This document shows positions 6,265 through 12,402 of a DNA stretch of 12,402 nt, piece after piece. Below the pieces are notes generated by a model that was given only the letters and a program-made list of their open reading frames with translations, did not search any database and was not told the origin of the DNA. The first letter of the stretch is position 1. Every line of letters begins with the position of its first letter. The translations under genes and the position numbers were made by a program. Source of the DNA: Oscillospiraceae bacterium (GTDB lineage Bacteria > Bacillota > Clostridia > Saccharofermentanales > Saccharofermentanaceae). The stretch spans positions 1-12,402 of the forward strand of contig CADCQX010000170.1 of the NCBI GenBank assembly GCA_902803695.1, given 5' to 3'.

Positions 6265-6286
6265 AATCTACACACAATCCACACAT
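6265..6286. promoter_or_regulatory. Tandem 11-bp repeat, candidate response-regulator site
   Basis: AATCTACACAC (6265-6275) is followed at once by AATCCACACAT (6276-6286), with 9 of 11 positions identical. OmpR/PhoB-family regulators bind such head-to-tail repeats with one-turn spacing. A TAATAT -10-like hexamer follows at 6295-6300 without a good -35, as in activator-dependent promoters. The position just before the regulator gene suggests autoregulation. Confidence 0.5.
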
Positions 6287-6324
6287 CCTTGGTGTAATAT
6301 GGTCTTGTGGGGGACGCATAATAT

Positions 6325-6981
6325 ATGGCAAGGATCCTATTAGTCGAAGACTCGAAACAACTGCGAGACTACATCGTGACTTTTCTTGAGAACAAGGGCG
6401 GATTTGATATCGATCAGGCCCCTGACGGTCATGCTGCGATGGATTTCATCATGAGCTTTGACTATGACCTTGCCATCCTTGATATAATGCTCCCGGGCCC
6501 GTCAGGATTTGAAGTATGTAAGGCACTTCGCAAGAGAAGCACATGCCCTATTATCTTCCTGACCGCACTCGGAAATGAGGACAACATCCTGACCGGTTAC
6601 GAGATCGGTGCCGACGAGTACATGGTAAAGCCATTTTCCCTTAAGATCCTTTATGCCAAGATCCTTGCTCTTTTGGCCCGTGCCGGCATCCGTGATGAGA
6701 AAGTCCTTTCCTGCGGCGACGTCCGCGTCTACACACAAAAGATGGAAGTAACTGACGGCGATAAGGAAGTACAGCTGTCGCCTAAGGAGTATTTTCTTCT
6801 TAAGGTCCTTATCGAAAACAAGGGGCGTGTCATGAAGCGTTCCTATCTTCTTGACCGCGTATGGGGAAAAGACATTGACGTCAACGACAGATCCGTAGAT
6901 ACCCACATCAAAAACCTTAGAAAGAAGATCACCGGTGCCACGATCAAGACGATCATCGGCAGCGGCTACAAGATCCTCTGA
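6325..6981 (+). CDS. OmpR/PhoB-family response regulator
   Basis: The product is 218 aa with GGGGGA upstream of the ATG. The receiver domain spans about 1-118, with the acidic pocket Glu8-Asp9, phosphoacceptor Asp53 (LAILDIMLPG), Thr80 and Lys102 (KPF). The winged-helix DNA-binding domain spans about 126-218, with the usual LSPKEYFLL, RSYLLDRVWG and VDTHIKNLRKKI segments, ending GSGYKIL. All conserved receiver residues are present, so it should be phosphorylated normally. The stop codon overlaps the ribosome site of the kinase gene that starts 11 bp later, which gives tight coupling and identifies that kinase as its partner. Its targets may include its own promoter through the repeats at 6265-6286. 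Confidence 0.95.
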   Translation: MARILLVEDSKQLRDYIVTFLENKGGFDIDQAPDGHAAMDFIMSFDYDLAILDIMLPGPSGFEVCKALRKRSTCPIIFLTALGNEDNILTGYEIGADEYMVKPFSLKILYAKILALLARAGIRDEKVLSCGDVRVYTQKMEVTDGDKEVQLSPKEYFLLKVLIENKGRVMKRSYLLDRVWGKDIDVNDRSVDTHIKNLRKKITGATIKTIIGSGYKIL

Positions 6982-6992
6982 GGACGGTATGT

Positions 6993-8786
6993 ATGAGATC
7001 GATCAAGAAACCCGCCTTTCTGAAGAATTTTCTGATAAGAAGCGCAGCTCTTGTGCTCGCTTTTTTGAGCATTGCTTTTGCGATACTTGCTTACCTCGTG
7101 AAGACACAGCGCGAGAAAAACTTCAACAAATTGTGTTTTGAACTGAATCAGATGTCTGCCTTAATGCAGCTCATCTATGAGCAGGGAACGATCAGTTCAC
7201 CGGAATCGCTGACATATATTTCTCAGATCCAGTCAAAGCTTGATTCGATCTGGGCTGAAGATAACATATATATCTCGGCTTATTTCTTTAACTCCAAGAT
7301 CGCTGAGACCAGAAACAGAGCAATTGCCATTTATCCGATCAATTATTTCGGATCAGAGTATTTCTTTTATCTCTATAAGAACGAACTGGAACTTGAGGAC
7401 ATGACGGTCCTTCCGAAGGAGCTTCTCAACCCGGAGGTGTACCCTTCGACAAACTCGCAAGAAGGCAAGGATCCTGTAAAGAGCATTCTCGATTCTTTTT
7501 CGAAAAAGAAAACACGCAAAAGCTACGTGCTGAGGGAGATCTATACCAATGAAGAGAATAAAGCCCTTCCCGGTATGCTCATGTATGCGGATATGCCGGA
7601 AGAAGACGAAAATGAAAATAGTCTGGTCGTTTACATGAGTGATTATGATGACAATGCGATCGAGGTATTCACTTTACTGGACGATGATCTTAGCATCATC
7701 ACGAATTACTCAAGTTATGAGGAACTGTGTGATCTGACGCCTGAAGACACCACAGGTTACGAGTACATTGAGGGCCTGTGTTATGTGATGGCTTTCTACT
7801 GTCCTCCGGAAAAAGCGCTTACCGAGTCAGACGTAAATTACATGTACGGATATAACGGATCTGAGCAGCTTTATAAGCTCGACGAGACCATCGAATACTC
7901 AAAGGACGACATCAGCGGAAACTCTTCCGTGAGCTACAACTCGACTGTTTATCAGGACATTACGAGTGTGCGTATCTTCCCTAACTTCGAATGGTCCCTT
8001 AGGGTTGCATATAATGAGAAACCGTCTGCTTTTGAGATGATGCCATATACCTGTGTTACGCTTCCGGTTCTGGCGTTGATCATTGCCCTTGTCATAGCTT
8101 TTATATGGTCTTACCTCAAGTACACGCACGACCGCTCGGTATGGGAGGTCCTGGAATTCAGAAGAAAGACCACGGAAGCAATGGCTCATGATCTTAAGAC
8201 TCCTCTCGCAGCTATTACCGCATGCGTGGAGACTTTGCAGGAAGGATTCGAACTGGACCCTGCTCCGCACTACGAAGTCCTGTCACAGAACACTGCAACC
8301 ATGAACCGCATGGTCGAGGACATTCTGGGATTTACCAGGAGCGAATCAGGTTCGCTTACTGTCGAGCCTGAGATCGTCGATCTCGATTCACTCATCGAGC
8401 AGAGCATCAAAGATCACAGCACGCTTCTCAAGGCTGCTTCACTGAAGACTGATTTTGAGGACTCGTCCGTAAAGATCGAGACTGACCCGAAACTGTTCAA
8501 ACAGGCTCTCGACAACCTGTTTGCCAACTGCGCCCGTCATGCTGACCCGAACTCTACTGTCACCGTTAAACTGACGACAGCCGAGCTTACGATAAGCAAC
8601 AAGACATCGCTTAAGGTCGATGATGTAAACGAGCTTAAAAAGCCGTTTGTCAAAGGCGAGACTTCAAGAAGCCAGTCCGGAACAGGCCTTGGTCTTTCTA
8701 TCGTCGAAAACAATCTGCGCCTTCTCGGTTATTCACTGGATCTCTCGCTGAAGGATGGCATCTTTACTGCAAAGATCAAGTTCTAA
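6993..8786 (+). CDS. Membrane sensor histidine kinase (partner of the upstream regulator)
   Basis: The product is 597 aa, with GAGGAC overlapping the regulator stop as ribosome site. TM1 is at about 12-35 and an extracytoplasmic sensor domain of about 310 residues spans 36-350. TM2 is at about 351-376. The HisKA dimerisation domain holds M-A-H-D-L-K-T-P-L with the phosphoacceptor His399. The ATPase domain has an N box (N508-x-x-x-N512), an F box (KPFVKGE, about 550-556) and a G2 box (GTGLGLSIV, 563-571). A canonical D-x-G-x-G G1 box is not visible; its place holds TISNKTSLKVDD, a loss seen in some Firmicutes kinases. I do not recognise the sensor domain; its only close relative here is that of the next gene. 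It should autophosphorylate His399 and pass the phosphate to Asp53 of the regulator. Confidence 0.93.
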   Translation: MRSIKKPAFLKNFLIRSAALVLAFLSIAFAILAYLVKTQREKNFNKLCFELNQMSALMQLIYEQGTISSPESLTYISQIQSKLDSIWAEDNIYISAYFFNSKIAETRNRAIAIYPINYFGSEYFFYLYKNELELEDMTVLPKELLNPEVYPSTNSQEGKDPVKSILDSFSKKKTRKSYVLREIYTNEENKALPGMLMYADMPEEDENENSLVVYMSDYDDNAIEVFTLLDDDLSIITNYSSYEELCDLTPEDTTGYEYIEGLCYVMAFYCPPEKALTESDVNYMYGYNGSEQLYKLDETIEYSKDDISGNSSVSYNSTVYQDITSVRIFPNFEWSLRVAYNEKPSAFEMMPYTCVTLPVLALIIALVIAFIWSYLKYTHDRSVWEVLEFRRKTTEAMAHDLKTPLAAITACVETLQEGFELDPAPHYEVLSQNTATMNRMVEDILGFTRSESGSLTVEPEIVDLDSLIEQSIKDHSTLLKAASLKTDFEDSSVKIETDPKLFKQALDNLFANCARHADPNSTVTVKLTTAELTISNKTSLKVDDVNELKKPFVKGETSRSQSGTGLGLSIVENNLRLLGYSLDLSLKDGIFTAKIKF

Positions 8787-8789
8787 AGT

Positions 8790-8818
8790 TTTACATTTAA
8801 TCGATCAGCAATTATAAT
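8790..8818 (+). promoter_or_regulatory. Promoter of the second kinase gene
   Basis: TTTACA (8790-8795), a 17-bp spacer and a perfect TATAAT (8813-8818) are present, beginning four bases after the stop of the first kinase. The start near 8825 coincides with the base of the stem-loop at 8823-8865. The second kinase gene is therefore transcribed on its own as well as, or instead of, from the upstream operon. Confidence 0.7.
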
Positions 8819-8822
8819 CTTC

Positions 8823-8865
8823 CCATAGCCTCTGCATAAAGGAGAATCAGTGGGCAGGGCTATGG
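8823..8865 (+). promoter_or_regulatory. 5' leader stem-loop with ribosome site in its loop
   Basis: CCATAGCC-T-CTGC (8823-8835) pairs with GCAG-GGCTATGG (8854-8865), 12 pairs with one bulged T, around an 18-base loop. No T tract follows, so it is not a terminator. The loop carries AAAGGAG (8838-8844) five bases before a GTG (8850) that opens a six-codon ORF ending TAG at 8868-8870. The stop overlaps the AGGA site of the kinase ATG at 8879. It could stabilise the mRNA 5' end or act through a leader peptide; the latter is speculative. Confidence 0.5.
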
Positions 8866-8878
8866 AATAGGAAGATAA

Positions 8879-10666
8879 ATGAAATCAATTAGAAAACCAT
8901 CTTTCTTGAGGATGCTTCTTTTGTGAAGCGTCGCTCTTGTTTTGATATTCCTTTGCGTATCTTATACATGGATCTTCTATCTCGCCGAAAAACAACGAAA
9001 AGAGAGATACAACAGATTTGTTGATATAGTTAATTATTTTGCATATTATATGCAGTTGATCTACGATGCAGATTCGTCAGAAGAAATAAGATCGAAGATC
9101 AGGGAACTTCAGCTCGAACTAGATAAAAGATGGGAGCTGGAAAACATGTACATATCAGCATATTGCAATGATAACAAGATCGCCGAGACAAGAAACCGCG
9201 CTGTTGTTTTTTTATCTTTAGAAGTTTTCGAAGATGAAGAAAATTATTATATTGACGGTTACCCATTTGAGCTTATGGATATGTCCGTTCTTCCTTCGGA
9301 ATTAATGAAAGAAGGATACTACCCTTCTTATGATGACCCGGTTAAAAGATTTGTCCGTACATCTCCGCTTTCTTCATATTTCACCTCAAGACCAAAAGCC
9401 TATTGTTTCAGAGAGTTCTACATCAACAAAGATTATTATGCTCTTCCGGGTATGCTCCAAGCTTCCGATGAGTCAACCGGCGATGGGCCTAGTATTCATA
9501 TTTATTTCGAAACTGCCATTCCGGAAGATGCAACCGTCTATTCTGACGAAAACGATATAGGCAATATGGATTTTCTGACACTGGAAGATTATGTGGATCT
9601 GACTCCGGAAGATACTTCAGGCTGTGTCCCTATCAATAAAACAAGTTTACTGTACATCATCTATCGTTCTCCTGAAAATGCGCTCACAGAAGATGATGTG
9701 AATTATTGTTACGGTTACGGAAATACCAGCCAGGTTTTTGACAAGACAACCAGGTTGTACAGACTGGATAAGGATGCCGATGTCCCTTCCGATATATATG
9801 GATCTTATTATAACTTTATTATCACCGACACAGATACCGGCCTTCCTGCTACAGTTACACCGTTTTTCCCTGAGCTCGATTGGTCTTTGAAGATCGCATT
9901 TGATGACGACCCTTCTGCATTTGAGATGATGCCGTACACCTGTATTACCGTTTATTCATTAGCCGTGATCATCGCATTTTTGATCGCTCTCGTTTGGACA
10001 TATTTTGCATACAGACGTGAGCGTCACATCTGGGATGTCTTGGAATTCAGAAGAGGCGCCATAGAAGCAATGGCTCTCGATCTTAAGACGCCTATTGAAG
10101 AGATTACAAGCAGCCTCAAAACAGTGCGCGAAGGATTCACTCTGGACCCTGAACCGCACTATAACTCTATCGAACAGAACACCGATAAGATGAACCGAAA
10201 GATCGAAGATATCCTGGATTATACTCACAGTGAATCAGGTTCCGTCTCTGTCGAGCCTGAATTTGTCGATCTCGATTCGCTTGTTAAACAGAGTATCAAA
10301 GACCACGATATGGCTTATAAAGTTGCTTCACTGAAGACAGAATTTAAGGGATCATCCATGACGGTCGAAACTGATCCTAAGTTGTTCAAGCAGGCACTCG
10401 ATAACCTGCTTTCCAACTGCGCTCATCACGCTGATCCGAACTCAACTGTCACCGTTAATCTGACGGCAACGGAGCTTACGATAAGAAACAAGACATCGCT
10501 TGAGATCAAGAACGTAAAAGACCTCAAGAAGCCGTTTGTCAAAGGCGAGGATGAGACCGGAACAGGTCTTGGTCTTTCTATCGTCGAAAACAATCTGCGC
10601 CTTCTCGGATATTCACTGGATCTCTCGCTGAAGGATGGCATCTTTACCGCAAAGATCAAGTTCTGA
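8879..10666 (+). pseudogene. Tandem paralogous histidine kinase with nonsense codon and no phosphoacceptor His
   Basis: The frame from ATG 8879 (AGGA upstream) encodes MKSIRKPSFLRMLLL, then TGA at 8924-8926, then SVALVLIFL and so on, matching the N-terminus of the first kinase residue for residue; TGA stands where it has Arg16. The remaining 579 codons are open, and the full length (595 codons before the final stop, counting the TGA) is within two codons of the paralogue. Layout is the same: TM1, a diverged sensor domain, TM2 near codon 350, HisKA, ATPase. The H box reads M-A-L-D-L-K-T-P-I, with Leu CTC at 10076-10078 where the first kinase has His CAT. The N box (NLLSNCAHHA), F box (KPFVKGED) and G2 box (GTGLGLSIV) are kept. 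Without the TGA it would be a pseudokinase able to bind ATP. A shorter product from TTG 8942 would lack half of TM1 and has no clear ribosome site. TGA serves as a normal stop elsewhere in the window. A sequencing error at 8924 is possible. Confidence 0.8.
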
Positions 10667-10687
10667 TTTCGTGTAACAATGGGTGTT

Positions 10688-11863
10688 CTATACCTGTACG
10701 GCGCGCCTTCTTTTTCGAGAATCAGCAAAAAGATAGACGGCTCCGAAGACACTGTTTTGTACCATAAAGATGACCATCGTATGCATAAAGGCGTTGGAGA
10801 ATTTGACGACCGGGCATAGACCTCCTGTCTTGATCGCGAGTTTAATCTCCTGTATGGTCTTCTCGCGCGACAGGGGATTATTGGTAACGAACTCGATGTA
10901 ACCCACCTTCTTCTCGGCCGGGATCACGAACGTCATGATGGTCATGTCCTCGTAGGATTTGATCTCGTAATAGACAATGTGCGGACCTCTAAACATGTGA
11001 TCGAAGTAGCGCAGCTTCATGTATGTGAGCATGGCATCATTCAGGTAATCGTCGTCATCCTTGGTGAGAAGAGCCGGACACTTTATAATGTTGTATCGGT
11101 CGTAATCATCCATGTACAGATATTTAGAAGGCGTCCATAAACTCTCATACTCGACGAGTTTTTCCATTACTGTCGTGCTGCGACCCAGGTAAGGAAGCTT
11201 TGTCTTTCCTTCCGAACACAACTTGAGATTAGCGTATTCAGCCGCATACATATCATGGATCTTCCGGAATCTCTCATCTTTCCGATTGCGACAAAACCAA
11301 GGAGCATCCTTATAGCAAGCCTTATCAGTGTCATATAGTTCATCGCCTTCTTTCTTTTTGTTTAAGAGACACATATAATATCCGTTCGTCACATTATTCT
11401 CCTCGAAAACTCTTATGATTGCATCATTCATCCACTCAGGATATTTCGTCTTTTTGAGATAAAGCGACCTGACATTATAATCAAATGATCCTGTCTTGCT
11501 CAGATCGTAATAATCCCCTTTTCTGAACGGAAATTCGATATAGACCCCACTCCAGGAATGACTGGGAGAATCATAGTATCCCTGTTTTTTCAGATTCAGG
11601 TACTGACCTTTCATAAAGACGGTACAGTACTTATACTCATCTCTGGTAACCGGGATCGGTCCTTGCTGGTCATAGTCAATGAAGTAAAGCGGTCCTTTTC
11701 GATAAGCTTCAGAGGAATGTCCGGGGCCTACACAACCTATAAATACATAATTTACCGACAAAGGGAGAAACAGATCATCCCAATCGATCGCGGTAAATGC
11801 CAGGTTCATAAGGAAGAAGATCGAATATATTACGATGGCGATTGTAAGTGTCTTTCTCTTCAT
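10688..11863 (-). CDS. Unrecognised two-TM membrane protein with large outer domain
   Basis: The product is 391 aa. The start at 11863 (MKRKTLTIAIVIYS) is chosen over the upstream in-frame ATG at 12007 because AGAGGAG lies four bases before it and the N-terminus then forms a signal-anchor helix (about 6-27). A second hydrophobic segment at about 358-380 is followed by the basic tail DSRKRRR. That predicts a central domain of about 330 residues outside the membrane and both ends inside. The central part is rich in Tyr, Asp and Lys and contains Cys at 44, 80, 165, 183, 191, 216, 262 and 350, which might pair. I see no catalytic motif and do not recognise the family. It converges with the second kinase gene with only 21 bp between stops and no visible terminator. 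Its promoter was not identified. Confidence 0.7.
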   Translation of the reverse strand: MKRKTLTIAIVIYSIFFLMNLAFTAIDWDDLFLPLSVNYVFIGCVGPGHSSEAYRKGPLYFIDYDQQGPIPVTRDEYKYCTVFMKGQYLNLKKQGYYDSPSHSWSGVYIEFPFRKGDYYDLSKTGSFDYNVRSLYLKKTKYPEWMNDAIIRVFEENNVTNGYYMCLLNKKKEGDELYDTDKACYKDAPWFCRNRKDERFRKIHDMYAAEYANLKLCSEGKTKLPYLGRSTTVMEKLVEYESLWTPSKYLYMDDYDRYNIIKCPALLTKDDDDYLNDAMLTYMKLRYFDHMFRGPHIVYYEIKSYEDMTIMTFVIPAEKKVGYIEFVTNNPLSREKTIQEIKLAIKTGGLCPVVKFSNAFMHTMVIFMVQNSVFGAVYLFADSRKRRRAVQV

Positions 11864-11954
11864 AATTCTCCTCTTATCTACCGTTGAGGTAAGCCGCCGA
11901 TAATAAGGAGTAACTTGCTTTATTGGGGTTGCGTATCTACTCAGAGAAAAGCGG

Positions 11955-11966
11955 TTGTATATACAA
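11955..11966. promoter_or_regulatory. 12-bp perfect palindrome
   Basis: TTGTATATACAA is perfectly self-complementary and lies about 90 bp upstream of the membrane-protein start at 11863. It also supplies a TTGTAT that could be a -35 on either strand; on + a TAATAT follows at 11980-11985 after 19 bp. It may be an operator or part of an antisense promoter facing the small ORF at 12016-12183. Confidence 0.35.
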
Positions 11967-11999
11967 GGGTCACGATAGATAATATCCAAGAAATAAAAC

Positions 12000-12063
12000 G
12001 GCGGCATTACCTCATTTATCGCTCTTCTCTTCTATGTCTACAGTATAGAGAGCTTCCTGCCGC
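12000..12063 (-). terminator. Possible terminator with branched stem
   Basis: On the - strand GGCGGCA (12063-12057) pairs with TGCCGCC (12006-12000) and runs into GTTTTATTTC. The 50-base interior holds a second stem (CTCTCTAT with ATAGAAGAG, one bulge). The long interior makes efficiency uncertain. It would end transcripts of the small holin-like ORF and overlaps that ORF's 3' end. Confidence 0.35.
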
Positions 12064-12183
12064 CTTCATATGGTTTTGGAACAACTTACAGCGTATCCCC
12101 GACAACTTACAAAAAACGGGAACTATTGGTATTATCAAAGATATTATCCCTAATACCACGGTAACCGTTTCAAAAGCTGTCAT
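12016..12183 (-). CDS. Degenerate holin-like toxin ORF (second copy)
   Basis: The product is 55 aa starting MTAFETVTVVLGIISLIIP. The first 20 or so residues clearly match the toxin at 1441-1557 (MTDFETISVILGVITLIIA), and both have a GAGGGCG ribosome site. After about residue 24 the match ends: the helix is broken by Pro and Cys and the DSRYKNK tail is replaced by a Cys/Arg-rich sequence, as expected from a frameshift or eroded 3' end. The pckA terminator lies about 25 bp upstream of the ATG, leaving no room for the 85-base leader and promoter that the first copy has. Expression would depend on read-through from pckA. It is probably a remnant of a type I toxin-antitoxin locus. Confidence 0.5.
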   Translation of the reverse strand: MTAFETVTVVLGIISLIIPIVPVFCKLSGIRCKLFQNHMKAAGSSLYCRHRREER

Positions 12184-12205
12184 ATCCGCGCCCTCTTTTC
12201 TTTCA

Positions 12206-12234
12206 AATGAAAAAGACCACCTTGCGGTGGTCTT
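12206..12234 (-). terminator. pckA terminator
   Basis: On the - strand AAGACCACC (12234-12226), the loop GCAA, GGTGGTCTT (12221-12213) and then TTTC form a 9-bp perfect stem with a GNRA-type loop, 22 bp after the pckA stop. Confidence 0.88.
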
Positions 12235-12256
12235 CTTGTTATTCATAAGTTTAAGA

Positions 12257-12402
12257 TCAAAGCTTTGGGCCAGCCTCAACGAGTGCCTTACCAGCTTCGT
12301 TGCCTTCGTACTTACCGAAGTTCTTGATGAATCTGCCTGCGAGATCCTTAGCCTTTGTCTCCCACTCGGAAGCATCAGCATATGTATCTCTTGGGTCGAG
12401 GA
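12257..12402 (-). CDS. pckA: Phosphoenolpyruvate carboxykinase (ATP), C-terminal end
   Basis: Forty-seven complete codons and a TGA stop (12259-12257) are inside the window; the rest lies beyond 12402. The reading begins LDPRDTYADASEWETKAKDL and ends KALVEAGPKL. This matches the well-known C-terminus of ATP-dependent PEP carboxykinases (LDPRNTY ... AGAALVAAGPKL in the Escherichia coli enzyme). The enzyme interconverts oxaloacetate plus ATP with phosphoenolpyruvate, CO2 and ADP (EC 4.1.1.49). In fermentative anaerobes it often fixes CO2 toward C4 acids. The catalytic part is not visible here, so only the family call can be made. Confidence 0.92.
   Translation of the reverse strand, partial: LDPRDTYADASEWETKAKDLAGRFIKNFGKYEGNEAGKALVEAGPKL

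Noticed and set aside
7899..8270. 123-codon - strand ORF inside the first kinase
   Set aside because: It is a shadow of the kinase frame, with no ribosome site and no recognisable product.
8815..8876. Stem-loop between the kinases as a terminator
   Set aside because: The stem is followed by AATAGGAAG on + and by AAGATTATAATT on -, so there is no T tract on either strand.
8924..8926. TGA read as selenocysteine or as a sense codon in a variant code
   Set aside because: Several genes here end in TGA, no SECIS-like hairpin follows directly, and the paralogue has Arg at this place, not Cys.
12184..12381. Upstream extension of the 55-aa ORF to 121 codons
   Set aside because: It overlaps pckA out of frame and crosses the pckA terminator.

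Overview
The window looks like a chromosomal segment of a low-to-mid GC Gram-positive anaerobe, most likely a gut or rumen Clostridia member. The grounds are AGGAGG-type ribosome sites, an ATP-type PEP carboxykinase, a TQXA-type thioester surface protein with a sortase-like tail, OmpR/HisKA signalling genes of Firmicutes style, and small holin-like peptides of the kind found in Firmicutes type I toxin-antitoxin loci. The species assignment is inference.

Layout. (1) 1-1053 (+): 3' part of a membrane protein with two zinc ribbons. (2) 1054-1700: a short-RNA region with a possible 42-codon ORF, a strong + strand terminator, and a 38-aa holin-like toxin (-). A convergent small RNA whose 5' end is homologous to the toxin mRNA leader faces the toxin. 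(3) 1786-3066 (-): secreted esterase with a UUCG-loop terminator. It is divergent from (4) 3532-5139 (+), a surface protein with a thioester domain, an isopeptide-type beta domain, a Ser/Thr stalk and an atypical sorting tail. (5) 5203-5640: a gene-free stretch with eight copies of a CCAACCT motif, most of them dyads (CCAACCTWWGGTTGG), spaced about 41 bp or twice that. (6) 5694-10666 (+): signalling cluster made of a DUF3592-like membrane protein, an OmpR-family response regulator, an intact sensor histidine kinase, and a tandem paralogous kinase. The paralogue has both an in-frame TGA at codon 16 and a Leu in place of the phosphoacceptor His. (7) 10688-12402 (-): an unrecognised two-TM membrane protein, a second but degenerate holin-like ORF, and the 3' end of pckA with its terminator.

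How the genes work together. The regulator and first kinase are translationally coupled and form a normal two-component pair. An 11-bp tandem repeat upstream of the regulator is a candidate autoregulatory site. The second kinase has its own near-consensus promoter and a 5' stem-loop, so it is regulated apart from the first. It is either a fresh pseudogene or the relic of a pseudokinase that tuned the first. The array lies directly upstream of the promoter of the DUF3592-like gene at the head of this cluster. The esterase and the surface protein share a divergent intergenic region and are both exported, which suggests a cell-surface function.

The items most worth following up are the nonsense/His-less tandem kinase, the 41-bp palindromic array, and the type I toxin-antitoxin locus with inverted homologous transcript starts.
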